Source of the DNA: Martelella sp. HB161492
GTDB taxonomy: Bacteria; Pseudomonadota; Alphaproteobacteria; Rhizobiales; Rhizobiaceae
Assembly (NCBI RefSeq): GCF_013184775.1
Contig: NZ_JAATVV010000015.1
Coordinates: 55,757-119,756, forward strand
DNA: 64,000 nt
Reading direction: 5' to 3'
Under the pieces are notes generated by a model. That model was not told the origin of the DNA. It saw only the letters and a list, made by a program, of their open reading frames with translations, and made no database searches. Positions within the stretch are counted from its first letter, which is position 1. Each line of letters starts with the position of its first letter. Positions 44,601 through 52,947 of this stretch are shown here, in pieces. The position numbers were made by a program, and so were the translations under genes.

Positions 44601-46151
44601 ATGGACACGCTTTCCGCAGTGATGAACGGCTTCTCCGTCGCACTGACATTTGAAAATCTCAGCCTTGCGCTGCTCGGCTGTTTTCTCGGTACGATTATCG
44701 GCGCATTGCCCGGCCTTGGGCCATCCAACGGCGTGGCGATCCTGATTCCGCTCGCCTTCACGCTCGGCCTTCCGGCGACGCCCGCACTGATCCTGCTGAC
44801 GAGCGTCTATTTCGGGGCGATGTATGGCGGGCGAATCTCGTCGATCCTGCTCAATATTCCGGGTGACGAACCGGCGGTGATGACAACGCTGGACGGCTAT
44901 CCCATGGCCATGAAGGGCCAGGCGGGTGAGGCGCTGGCCATTTCCGGCCTTGCCTCCTTCGTCGGCTCTTTCGCCGCCATCTGTGGCCTTGCGGTTCTGG
45001 CGCCGCAGCTGGTCAAGGTGGCACTTCTCTTCGGTCCGGCAGAATATTTTGCACTTTATGTTCTTGCCTTTGCCACGCTGGGCGGCATCACCAGCCGCAA
45101 TCAGGCGAAATCGGCGCTCGCAGCCGCACTCGGGCTTGGCGTTGCCATGATCGGTATCGATCAGCAGACCGGCGTGCCGCGCCTGACCTTCGGGCAGATG
45201 CATCTTTATGACGGCATCGACTTTCTCGTCGCCATTGTCGGTCTTTTCGCGCTGTCGGAGGTTTTTACCTTCCTCGAGCATCATGGCAGCAAGGTTGATA
45301 CGGCGGGCCATGGCAGCAAGCCCGTTGTCATCGGCCGTATCGTGCCGCGGTTGTCGATGATCGTGCAGACATCCGGTTCGATGGTTCGCGGGACCGTGAT
45401 CGGCTTTCTCGCCGGGGTGCTGCCAGGTGCGGGTGCCTCGCTCGGTTCGTTCCTCGCCTATGGCGCGGAGAAAAACCTGAAGAACCGTGATGACACCTTC
45501 GGCAAGGGCGATCCGCGCGGCGTGGCCGCGCCCGAAGCCGGCAATAATGCCGCGGCCGGCGGCGCGCTGGTGCCGATGCTGGCGCTCGGCGTGCCGGGAT
45601 CCGGCACCACGGCGGTGCTGCTTGCCATGCTATTGGCGCTGAATGTGACGCCGGGGCCGCTGCTCTTCACCAAGAACCCGGACGTCGTCTGGGGGCTGAT
45701 CGCCGCGCTGATGCTCGCCAATGTCATGCTGCTTCTGCTCAACATTCCGATGGTTGGCATGTTTGTCCGCATTTTGCTGATCCCGTCGAAATATCTGATG
45801 CCGACGGTGGCGATGGTCTCCTTTGTCGGCATTTACGGCATTTCGGGTTCGGTCTTCGATCTCTCCGTCATGGTCGCGTTCGGTCTTGTCGGCTGGCTGC
45901 TGCGCAAGCTCGATGTGCCACTGGTGCCGGTGATCATGGGGGTCTTGCTGGGCAATCAGATGGAGGTCAATCTGCGCCGTGCCATGACGATTTCCGATGG
46001 CGACTGGTCGGCGCTGTTTGCCTCACCGCTTGCCATCGGGCTCTGGATCGTGGCGGTGGCGGGCTTTGTCCTGCCGATCATTCTGAACATGACCAAGCGG
46101 CGCAACCGGGTGCTGATGACCCATAATGAGGAACTGGCGGAAGGCGACTGA
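44601..46151 (+). CDS. tctA: Tripartite tricarboxylate transporter large membrane subunit
   Basis: Large permease of the TTT system, 516 residues with about 11-12 membrane segments. The two TctA glycine-rich signatures are present: GTIIGALPGLGPSNGVAI near residue 30, and its pseudo-repeat GFLAGVLPGAGASLGSFLAY near 270. APEAGNNAAAGGALVPML is also conserved. AAAGG precedes ATG 44601. The operon ends with a strong hairpin. TTT systems are secondary, cation-driven carriers that depend on the TctC receptor. Confidence 0.93.
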   Translation: MDTLSAVMNGFSVALTFENLSLALLGCFLGTIIGALPGLGPSNGVAILIPLAFTLGLPATPALILLTSVYFGAMYGGRISSILLNIPGDEPAVMTTLDGYPMAMKGQAGEALAISGLASFVGSFAAICGLAVLAPQLVKVALLFGPAEYFALYVLAFATLGGITSRNQAKSALAAALGLGVAMIGIDQQTGVPRLTFGQMHLYDGIDFLVAIVGLFALSEVFTFLEHHGSKVDTAGHGSKPVVIGRIVPRLSMIVQTSGSMVRGTVIGFLAGVLPGAGASLGSFLAYGAEKNLKNRDDTFGKGDPRGVAAPEAGNNAAAGGALVPMLALGVPGSGTTAVLLAMLLALNVTPGPLLFTKNPDVVWGLIAALMLANVMLLLLNIPMVGMFVRILLIPSKYLMPTVAMVSFVGIYGISGSVFDLSVMVAFGLVGWLLRKLDVPLVPVIMGVLLGNQMEVNLRRAMTISDGDWSALFASPLAIGLWIVAVAGFVLPIILNMTKRRNRVLMTHNEELAEGD

Positions 46152-46173
46152 GCTGCCGCGCCTCCCGCAATTC

Positions 46174-46203
46174 AAGCCCGGCCGGTCTGCCCGGCCGGGC
46201 TTT
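46174..46203. terminator. Terminator between tctA and the D-carbamoylase gene
   Basis: AAGCCCGGCCGG-TCTGC-CCGGCCGGGCTT is a perfect 12-bp stem with a 5-base loop, followed by TTTCAT on the plus strand. It separates converging transcripts. Confidence 0.75.
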
Positions 46204-46209
46204 CATGTT

Positions 46210-47136
46210 TCAGCCGTCCAGATTGGCGCTGGTGAGCGCGGTGTAGAGTTCGGGGCGGCGGTGAAGCTTGAAATTGAAGATGTTTTTGCGGATTTCCAGA
46301 CAGCGGTCGAGATCGCAGTCATAGGTGATCAGCTCATCGCCCAGCGTACCGGCCATGGCGACGATCTCCCCCGTCGGAGCGATGATGCAGCTCTGGCCGA
46401 TCAGATCGCAGCCTTCTTCCTTGCCGGCCTTGGCAATCCCGACCACCCACATGCCATTCTGATAGGCGCCAGCCTGCAGGCTCAGATGATTGTGGAAGCA
46501 TTGCAGGTGGTCATGTTCCGGAGCCAGCGGATAATGGACCGGCGTATTATAGCCGATCAGCACCATTTCCACGCCGCGCAGGGCGAGTTCGCGATAGGTT
46601 TCCGGCCAGCGCCGGTCATTGCAGATGGCCTGGCCGAAGATGCCGCCAAACACGCTTGCCGCTGAAAAGGGCTCAGGTCCCGGCTCGAAATAGCGCTTCT
46701 CCAGGTGCTGAAACGGGCGCCATGGCTCGTGTTCCGGGTGGCCGGGCAGATGGATCTTGCGATAACGGTGGACGATATTGCCCGCCTTGTCGACGATGAT
46801 CGTCGTATTGTAGCGATGGGTAACGCCGTCAATCTCGGTCAGCTCGCCATAGCCGAGCGAAAAGCCGATCTTGAGTTCCCTGGCGCGGGCAAAGAGCGGT
46901 GCCACGTCATCATTCGGCATGGATTTCTCGAAGAAGGCGTCAACATCGGCCTGATCTTCCATGAACCAGCGCGGAAAAAAGGTGGTCAGCGCCAGTTCGG
47001 GAAAGGCGACGACATCGCAATGACGGCTGGCGGCCTTTTCCATCAGCGCGATCATGCGCGAAACGACCTCGGCGCGGGTTTCTTCACGGGCGATGGGGCC
47101 AAGCTGGGCCGCGCCGACAACAACAACTCTTGCCAT
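46210..47136 (-). CDS. N-carbamoyl-D-amino-acid hydrolase
   Basis: Nitrilase-superfamily enzyme that hydrolyses N-carbamoyl-D-amino acids to D-amino acids, CO2 and ammonia. It is 308 residues and follows the Agrobacterium D-carbamoylase along its whole length, including FPELALTTFFPRW, YRKIHLPGH, PFQHLEKRYFEPG and ICNDRRWPE. The catalytic triad is Glu in FPELAL (about 47), Lys in YRKIHL (about 127) and Cys in ICNDRR (about 172). The ATG overlaps the L-carbamoylase stop by one base, so both are cotranscribed. It would take the product of the D-hydantoinase encoded at 54637. Confidence 0.92.
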   Translation of the reverse strand: MARVVVVGAAQLGPIAREETRAEVVSRMIALMEKAASRHCDVVAFPELALTTFFPRWFMEDQADVDAFFEKSMPNDDVAPLFARARELKIGFSLGYGELTEIDGVTHRYNTTIIVDKAGNIVHRYRKIHLPGHPEHEPWRPFQHLEKRYFEPGPEPFSAASVFGGIFGQAICNDRRWPETYRELALRGVEMVLIGYNTPVHYPLAPEHDHLQCFHNHLSLQAGAYQNGMWVVGIAKAGKEEGCDLIGQSCIIAPTGEIVAMAGTLGDELITYDCDLDRCLEIRKNIFNFKLHRRPELYTALTSANLDG

Positions 47137-48386
47137 CAGGCAATCTCTCCATTGGTTGGCATGGCCTGCTTCAGTGCCACCTGCAACAGCACGTTGGCAC
47201 CGTTTTGAAGGTCTGCCGCTTCTGTGAATTCCGTGACGTTGTGGCTGATGCCGTTGACGCTCGGAACGAAAATCATCGCAGCGGGCGCAAGGCCGGCGAT
47301 GATCTGGGCATCGTGGCCGGCGCCCGAGAACATGCGCCGGGTGGAAAGGCCAAGCCCTTCAGCTGCCGCCTCGACACTGTCGACAAGGGGAGGGGCGAAA
47401 TCGGTCGGCGGAAAATCCGCAAGCATGCGCGTGGTGATGTCGACATCCTCCCGCTTCGCCACATCGGCAATCAATGCGGCCAGCCTTTCATTCGCCTGCT
47501 TCAGCGTCGTGGCATCGGGGTGACGAAGATCGACGGTCAGAACGGCCTTTTCGGCGACCACGTTAACGAGGTTGGGCTTCAGGGTGATCGCGCCAACTGT
47601 GCCGACCATGTCGCCAGCGATGTCGCGGACCAAATCGCCGACACCAGCGGCAATGCGGGCAGCGGCAAGGCCAGCATCGCGGCGCAGCCGGATCGGCGTG
47701 GTGCCGGCATGGGCCGCACGGCCTGCAATCGTGATTTCGGTCCAGGAAATTCCCTGAACGCCGCGCACGACGCCGATCTTCAGCCCTTCATCTTCCAGCA
47801 CCGGTCCCTGCTCGATGTGAAGCTCGAAATAGGCGGCAATCGCCTTCGGGCCGCAGCCGGTACCGGCATAGCCGGTTGCGTCCAGCGCATCGCCGAGCCG
47901 CTCGCCATCAATGGCGATGATATCGCGTGCCGTTTCCACCTTCATGCCGCCGGCAAAGACCAGACTGCCAAGCATGTCGGGCTGAAAGCGCGCACCTTCC
48001 TCATTGGTGAAGGCGGCAACGACAATCGGATGTTCGGTCTCGATGTCGGCATCATTCAGTGATGCGACAACTTCGAGACCGGCGAGAACGCCGAGTGCGC
48101 CATCATAATAGCCGCCGGTTGCCACCGTATCGATATGGGAGCCGAGCATGACGGCCGGACCATCGGTGCGGCCCTTGCGGGTGCCGAAAATATTGCCGAT
48201 CGGATCGATCGCGACGGTGAGGCCGAGCGCCTTCATCTCGCCGACCAGATGGTCGCGGCCAAGCTTTTCATCGGCGCTCAGCGCCAGACGGCAGACGCCG
48301 CCGCCGGGCAATGCACCGATCTTGCCAAGGTCTTCCAGCCGTTTCACCAGCCGGGCACCATCGACCTGCATGGTATTGACGATCAT
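47136..48386 (-). CDS. N-carbamoyl-L-amino-acid hydrolase / allantoate amidohydrolase family (M20)
   Basis: Zinc amidohydrolase of the M20/M28 fold, 416 residues. Metal ligands and catalytic residues are visible: His in GSHIDTVATGG, Asp in GYYDGALGVLAG, Glu pair in FTNEEGARF, His in ELHIEQGPVLE, and His in NGISHNVTEFT near the C-terminus. GRAAHAGTTP is the dimer-domain substrate motif of the carbamoylase/beta-ureidopropionase/allantoate amidohydrolase group. Context with hydantoinase and a D-carbamoylase favours N-carbamoyl-L-amino acids or beta-ureido compounds. It overlaps the diaminopropionate lyase gene upstream by 4 bases. Confidence 0.9.
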   Translation of the reverse strand: MIVNTMQVDGARLVKRLEDLGKIGALPGGGVCRLALSADEKLGRDHLVGEMKALGLTVAIDPIGNIFGTRKGRTDGPAVMLGSHIDTVATGGYYDGALGVLAGLEVVASLNDADIETEHPIVVAAFTNEEGARFQPDMLGSLVFAGGMKVETARDIIAIDGERLGDALDATGYAGTGCGPKAIAAYFELHIEQGPVLEDEGLKIGVVRGVQGISWTEITIAGRAAHAGTTPIRLRRDAGLAAARIAAGVGDLVRDIAGDMVGTVGAITLKPNLVNVVAEKAVLTVDLRHPDATTLKQANERLAALIADVAKREDVDITTRMLADFPPTDFAPPLVDSVEAAAEGLGLSTRRMFSGAGHDAQIIAGLAPAAMIFVPSVNGISHNVTEFTEAADLQNGANVLLQVALKQAMPTNGEIA

Positions 48387-49612
48387 TTCACAGACTCCAC
48401 TTCAGCGGCAGTCTGGCCGACGATCTCGGCATAGAGTGCCGGGTCCGTATCGCCTTCACTGCCAAAACACAAGACCACCGAGCTGGTGTTCAGACCCAGC
48501 GCCTCACGCCAGTCCTGGTGCTCGCTTGCAACGAGGAAACCCGCAAGCCCGGCGACGCCGCTTTCGCCGCTGGCCAGCTGCGCGCCCGCTTGACCGGAGG
48601 CCAGGAGCCGCATGGTTTCAGCTGCGGCCTCATCCTCGATGGCCATGAAGGCGGAGACGCCGCCGTTCAGGATCGGCCAGGCGATGATGGAGGGCTCACC
48701 GCAGGCAAGGCCGGCCATGATGGTGTCCAGCGCACCGCCGACGGTAACGGGGCTTCCCGCTTTGGCGCTTTCCTGAAGGCAGGCTGCGTTTTCCGGCTCG
48801 ACGACGGTGACGATCGGGGCATTGGCGCCGAACGTCTCCCAGAAATGCGCGGTCACGGCGGCAGCCAGTCCGCCGACGCCGCCCTGGATGAAGATATGCG
48901 TGGGCTGTCTGCCGCCGAGCTGGCGGATCGCTTCTTCGGCCATCACGCTATAGCCCTGCATCACATTGCGCGGGATATCGGTGTAGCCGGGGTAGGAGGT
49001 ATCAGAGACAACGAACCAGCCCTGTTCTTCCGCCTGCCGGGCGGCCTCGCGGATGCTGTCATCGTAATTGCCCTTGGCGCGGACAACGCGGGCACCGTAA
49101 TGGGCGATGGCGTCTTCCCGGGCCTTCGACACGGTTTCATGGATGAAGATCACCGCCTTGCAGCCGAACAGCTCGGCCCCCCAGGCAACCGAACGGCCGT
49201 GATTGCCATCGGTGGCGCAGGTGACGGTCAGGTCTGAAACAATGTCGCGATAGGTTCCCGCAAGCAGGTCCGCAGTCTCGGGAGCTTTTCCGGTGGCCGC
49301 CTCGATCCGTGCTGCGAGAAGCCGGAACACCGCATAGGCGCCGCCAAGCGCCTTGAAGGAACCAAGTCCGAAGCGGCCAGCCTCATGCTTGTAGTAGATC
49401 GCTGCGACACCGGTCTTGTCGGCCAGCGCGTCAAGCGAAACCAGCGGGGTTTCGCCATAGCCCTTCCAGGCTGAGACGGTGTCAAAGGCACGTTTGCCGG
49501 CATCAAGGCTCAACGTATGCTGCAAAGCAGGCGGGTAGGGAACGCTTCTGGCCGGATGGCCTGCAACGAGGCTTGCCCGGACGTGCGAAAAGTCAAAGAC
49601 CATGGGAGACAT
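48383..49612 (-). CDS. dpaL: Diaminopropionate ammonia-lyase
   Basis: PLP enzyme that converts 2,3-diaminopropionate (D or L) to pyruvate and ammonia. It is 409 residues, the DpaL length. The PLP Lys is in RFGLGSFKALGGAYA (about residue 87), and the phosphate-binding glycine loop is GGVGGLAAA; ATDGNHGRSVAWGA is the family-specific active-site stretch. Starts at 49612 (MSPMVFDF) and 49603 are both possible. It is the first gene of the minus-strand operon with the two carbamoylases. E. coli has a similar set (ygeX, ygeY, hyuA), suggesting a ureido or diamino-acid catabolic pathway. Confidence 0.9.
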   Translation of the reverse strand: MSPMVFDFSHVRASLVAGHPARSVPYPPALQHTLSLDAGKRAFDTVSAWKGYGETPLVSLDALADKTGVAAIYYKHEAGRFGLGSFKALGGAYAVFRLLAARIEAATGKAPETADLLAGTYRDIVSDLTVTCATDGNHGRSVAWGAELFGCKAVIFIHETVSKAREDAIAHYGARVVRAKGNYDDSIREAARQAEEQGWFVVSDTSYPGYTDIPRNVMQGYSVMAEEAIRQLGGRQPTHIFIQGGVGGLAAAVTAHFWETFGANAPIVTVVEPENAACLQESAKAGSPVTVGGALDTIMAGLACGEPSIIAWPILNGGVSAFMAIEDEAAAETMRLLASGQAGAQLASGESGVAGLAGFLVASEHQDWREALGLNTSSVVLCFGSEGDTDPALYAEIVGQTAAEVESVK

Positions 49613-49671
49613 TCCAAAAATGGCGAAACTGTGCGAAGGATAGCGTGGATGCTTGACCAGTCAACAAGAAA

Positions 49672-49708
49672 TGAAAATAATTTTTCGTAAATTCTATTTT
49701 GTGAAAAT
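49672..49708. promoter_or_regulatory. Paired operator module between dpaL and the RpiR gene
   Basis: TGAAA-N6-TTTCG (49672-49687) is followed 24 bases on (start to start) by the dyad ATTTT-GTG-AAAAT (49696-49708). The same pair with the same 24-base offset occurs at 50627-50663 upstream of the ABC transporter operon. They are likely sites of the RpiR protein encoded between them. Confidence 0.65.
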
Positions 49709-49717
49709 GAGGCGCCT

Positions 49718-50611
49718 ATGACCGAGCAGGAGGATACCCGTCCCATCGATGTCCGCATCATGGAGATCTACGACGAACTGACGGCATCAGAGCGCCGGCT
49801 GGCCGCGGTGGTCATGGAGGCGCAGGCCAATCTGGCGAGTTTTACCGCGGGTGAGCTGGCAGCGAAGGCCGACATTTCCAATGCGACTGCGGCGCGGTTC
49901 TTCCGCCGTCTCGGCTATGCCAGCTATAACGAGGCGCGGTTGATGGCGCGTCAGGGTGAGGATTGGGGGTCGCCGCTCTATGAGCTGACGGGGACTGGCG
50001 GCAAGCGGCTTTCCCCCGGCGATTTCGGCCTTCATATCGCCCAGGATCTGCAGAACCTGACACGCACGGCCGAGATGCTGGAAGCGGCTGAACTCGACCG
50101 GGCGATCGCCATGCTTGCAGGGGCGAAGCGGATCTGGATCATCGGCTTCCGCAATTCCATGGCGCTTGCCACCTATGCGCGGGCGCTTCTGAGCAATCTG
50201 AAGCCCGATGTCCGTCTGGTACCGGCAGCCGGCATGTCGATGGGCGAAGAGCTTGCCGGGATCGGGCCTGACGACCTGTTTTTGGTGTTCGGCTTTCGCC
50301 GCCGCCCCGCGCAGCTGCGCGAAATCATGGCGGTGGTGCAGGAGGCGGGGACGCCGATCCTGCTGGTGGCTGACATGACGGCGGCCCGGACGGCGCAGCT
50401 TGCGACCCTGACATTGCGTTGCCACAACCGCGGTCATGCGATGTTCGACAGCTATGCCGCGCCGATGAGTCTGATCAACTATCTCTGCTCCGCCGTCAGT
50501 CAGGCGCTTGGCGACGAGGCGGTCGCCCGACTCGCCGAAATTGAATCGCTTCATGGGCGGCTGGATCAGCTCGGTGCGCCGCTTCTCGGGCGCAAAATGC
50601 CCAAGTCTTAG
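49718..50611 (+). CDS. RpiR-family transcriptional regulator
   Basis: RpiR-type regulator of 297 residues. The N-terminal HTH_6 domain (about 10-85) contains LTASERRLAAVVMEA and ISNATAARFFRRLGYASYNE, and the C-terminal SIS domain (about 120-270) has IWIIGFRNSMALATYA and FLVFGFRRRPAQ. In the sugar-type SIS the ligand is a phosphosugar, but several alphaproteobacterial relatives control amino acid or hydantoin genes. It is divergent from dpaL and upstream of the ABC transporter. Both flanking intergenic regions carry the same paired palindrome module, so it probably controls both operons and itself. Confidence 0.9.
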   Translation: MTEQEDTRPIDVRIMEIYDELTASERRLAAVVMEAQANLASFTAGELAAKADISNATAARFFRRLGYASYNEARLMARQGEDWGSPLYELTGTGGKRLSPGDFGLHIAQDLQNLTRTAEMLEAAELDRAIAMLAGAKRIWIIGFRNSMALATYARALLSNLKPDVRLVPAAGMSMGEELAGIGPDDLFLVFGFRRRPAQLREIMAVVQEAGTPILLVADMTAARTAQLATLTLRCHNRGHAMFDSYAAPMSLINYLCSAVSQALGDEAVARLAEIESLHGRLDQLGAPLLGRKMPKS

Positions 50612-50626
50612 TCAATTGCCAAAAAA

Positions 50627-50663
50627 TGAAACAATATTTTCATATTGATGATTTTATGAAAAA
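50627..50663. promoter_or_regulatory. Second copy of the paired operator module, upstream of the ABC transporter
   Basis: TGAAA-CAATAT-TTTCA (50627-50642, perfect arms) followed at a 24-base offset by ATTTT-ATG-AAAAA (50651-50663). Order, spacing and sequence match the module at 49672-49708. It lies 81-117 bases before the binding-protein start. Confidence 0.65.
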
Positions 50664-50743
50664 GGTTTTTAATTGATCCAGGTCGAATGAAAAACGTCGG
50701 CCACCCGCGCATGACATTGGGGAACCATAAAGGGATCGAGCCT

Positions 50744-51826
50744 ATGACTTTTGAAATCAACCGCCGCGGATTGCTCAAGACCGCCGCCGCAGGCGCCGCG
50801 CTCAGCGCATTCTCGCCGCTCAGCCGCGCCTTCGCCGCAACCGATATCGCCTGGATGACCTGGGAAAACCTGGCCAAGCCGGAATATCTGGCTGCATTTC
50901 TGAGCGCCAATCCGGGCATCGACATTACCAAGACCTTCATCGGTACAGATGACGAGCAGTTCGCCAAGCTGCGTGCCGGCGGTGCCTCGTCGGTCGACCT
51001 GATCACGCCCGGCCTCGACAAGGTCGAGTACTATGTCGCCTCTGACCTGCTGCAGCCGATCGACTTTTCCAAGGTCACCAATGGCGATCTGCTTTACGAT
51101 ACCTTCAAGAATACCGGCCTCGGCAAGAAGGATGGCAAGACCTACGGCATTCCCTTCTATTGGGGGATCAACCCGATCGTCTATCGCGCCGATCTGATGG
51201 ATGGCGAACCGGACTGGTCGGTCTTCTTTGAAGGCGACAAATATGCCGGCAAGCTCGCCATGCGCGATTATGCGCTGGAAGGCATCATGATCGCGGCCAT
51301 GTATCTCGGCATTCCGCGCGATGAAATGTTTGTCATGGACGACAAGCAGCTGGCCGAGATCAAAAAGGCGCTGATGGCGCAGAAGAAGCTGCTGCGCACC
51401 TATTGGAACTCGATCGGCGATCTGACCAATCTGTTTGCCTCCGGTGAAGTCGTCTGCGCCTTTTCCTGGGTGCCGCCCTATTACGATCTGAAGGAGCGTG
51501 GCCTCGACATGGGCATGGCCAAGCCGAAGCAGGGCGTTATCGGCTGGTGTGACACGCTTGCCGTTCCGGCCGGTGTCGAAGGCGAGAAGCTCGATGCGGT
51601 CTTCAGCCTCGTCAACTATCTGCTGGGCCCGGCCTACGGCGAAAAGCTCGCCTTTGGTGGTCCCTATGCCCAGTCGACCTCGGCTGCGCGCGATCTCATC
51701 CCGGACGATCAGAAGGAAAAGATCTTCATCAGCGATCTTTCGGTGATGGACAGCTTCGTCTGGAAACAGAACCCGCCGCGCTACAATGACTGGGTGGCAC
51801 TCTGGAACGAAGTAAAGGCCAGCTGA
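50744..51826 (+). CDS. Spermidine/putrescine-type ABC substrate-binding protein with Tat signal
   Basis: Periplasmic receptor of PotD type, 360 residues from ATG 50744 (AGGGA 9 bases upstream); the longer in-frame start at 50687 would bury the signal. The N-terminus NRRGLLKTAAAGAALSAF is a twin-arginine signal with cleavage after RAFAA, so the protein is probably exported folded. SBP_bac_8 family features include YGIPFYWGINPIVYRADL and LVNYLLGPAYGEKLAFGG. With PotA-, PotB- and PotC-like genes following it forms a complete importer. Next to a D-hydantoinase its substrate may be a hydantoin or ureido compound rather than a polyamine. Confidence 0.9.
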   Translation: MTFEINRRGLLKTAAAGAALSAFSPLSRAFAATDIAWMTWENLAKPEYLAAFLSANPGIDITKTFIGTDDEQFAKLRAGGASSVDLITPGLDKVEYYVASDLLQPIDFSKVTNGDLLYDTFKNTGLGKKDGKTYGIPFYWGINPIVYRADLMDGEPDWSVFFEGDKYAGKLAMRDYALEGIMIAAMYLGIPRDEMFVMDDKQLAEIKKALMAQKKLLRTYWNSIGDLTNLFASGEVVCAFSWVPPYYDLKERGLDMGMAKPKQGVIGWCDTLAVPAGVEGEKLDAVFSLVNYLLGPAYGEKLAFGGPYAQSTSAARDLIPDDQKEKIFISDLSVMDSFVWKQNPPRYNDWVALWNEVKAS

Positions 51827-51828
51827 GC

Positions 51829-52944
51829 ATGCTTTCCGCATCCCCGACGAAAAATGCCGGCACAGCCGGCATCGTGAAGCCGGAGACACCGCTCCTGCAG
51901 GGCGTTGCCGTTCACAAGGAATATGGCACGGTCCATGCCGTTCGCGGCATTGATTTTGCCATCGAAGCCAATTCCTATGTCACGCTTCTGGGCCCGTCGG
52001 GCTGCGGCAAGACTTCGCTGCTACGCATGATCGGCGGCTTCGAGGAAATCTCCTCGGGGCTGATCGAGCTTGATGGCCGCTCGCTTGCCGGAACACCGGC
52101 AGCGAAGCGGCCGGTCAACACCGTGTTTCAGAACTATGCCCTGTTTCCGCATCTGAGTGTCAGGGAGAATGTCGGCTTCGGGCTGGCCTATCGTCGTCTT
52201 GCCAAGGCCGAGATTGCCGAAAGGGTCGATGGAGCGCTTGCCATGGTGCAGATGGAGGCCATGGCGGAGCGACGGCCACGCCAGCTTTCCGGCGGGCAGC
52301 AGCAGCGCGTGGCGCTGGCCCGCGCCATCGTCAATCAGCCGCGGATCCTGCTGCTGGACGAGCCGCTTTCAGCCCTTGACCGGCGCATGCGCAAGGATAT
52401 GCAGATCGAGCTGAAGGATCTTCAGCGCCGGCTGGGCATGACCTTTTTGCATGTGACCCACGATCAGGAAGAGGCATTTGCGCTTTCCGACCACATCATC
52501 GTCATGAATGATGGCCGGATCGAGCAGCAGGGCGCCCCGGCCGAGATCTACCGCCGTCCGCAAAACGCCTATGTGGCCGATTTCATCGGCGGCGCCAATC
52601 TCGTTGCCGGCAGGATCGCCGATCTTGCCGCCGGCGGAGCGACGATCAAAACCGTGGCGGGACTGTTCTTCTGCCCTTCAGTCAGCGGTCTTGCCGTCGG
52701 CGATGCCGCCGTTCTGACACTCAGGCCCGAGCAGGTCAGACTGAGCGATGATGGCGCGATCGCCGCCACGGTCACCCATACGGTGTTTCGCGGGTCTGAA
52801 TGGCTGGTCGAAACCGTGCTGGCCGACGGCACGGCGCTCAGCCTGACGACTAGCGCCGATGAAGCCCCCGTGGCGGGCAGTCAGGTTGCTCTCGGCTTTG
52901 ATCCGGCACGCGGCTGGATCGCTGCGGCCGGGCGGGGCGACTGA
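51829..52944 (+). CDS. ABC transporter ATP-binding protein, PotA type
   Basis: ATPase of the importer, 371 residues. Walker A GPSGCGKTS (about residues 55-63), Q-loop VFQNYALFPHL, signature [15 protein letters not shown] and Walker B ILLLDEPLSALD. The C-terminal TOBE_2 domain (about 280-365) is typical of MalK/PotA-type ATPases and may serve regulation. It starts 2 bases after the binding-protein stop and ends 3 bases before the PotB-like gene. Confidence 0.93.
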   Translation: MLSASPTKNAGTAGIVKPETPLLQGVAVHKEYGTVHAVRGIDFAIEANSYVTLLGPSGCGKTSLLRMIGGFEEISSGLIELDGRSLAGTPAAKRPVNTVFQNYALFPHLSVRENVGFGLAYRRLAKAEIAERVDGALAMVQMEAMAERRPRQLSGGQQQRVALARAIVNQPRILLLDEPLSALDRRMRKDMQIELKDLQRRLGMTFLHVTHDQEEAFALSDHIIVMNDGRIEQQGAPAEIYRRPQNAYVADFIGGANLVAGRIADLAAGGATIKTVAGLFFCPSVSGLAVGDAAVLTLRPEQVRLSDDGAIAATVTHTVFRGSEWLVETVLADGTALSLTTSADEAPVAGSQVALGFDPARGWIAAAGRGD

Positions 52945-52947
52945 GCC

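Noticed and set aside
43077..45311. 744-codon open frame on the minus strand
   Set aside because: Antisense of tctC, tctB and tctA, all firmly identified on the plus strand.
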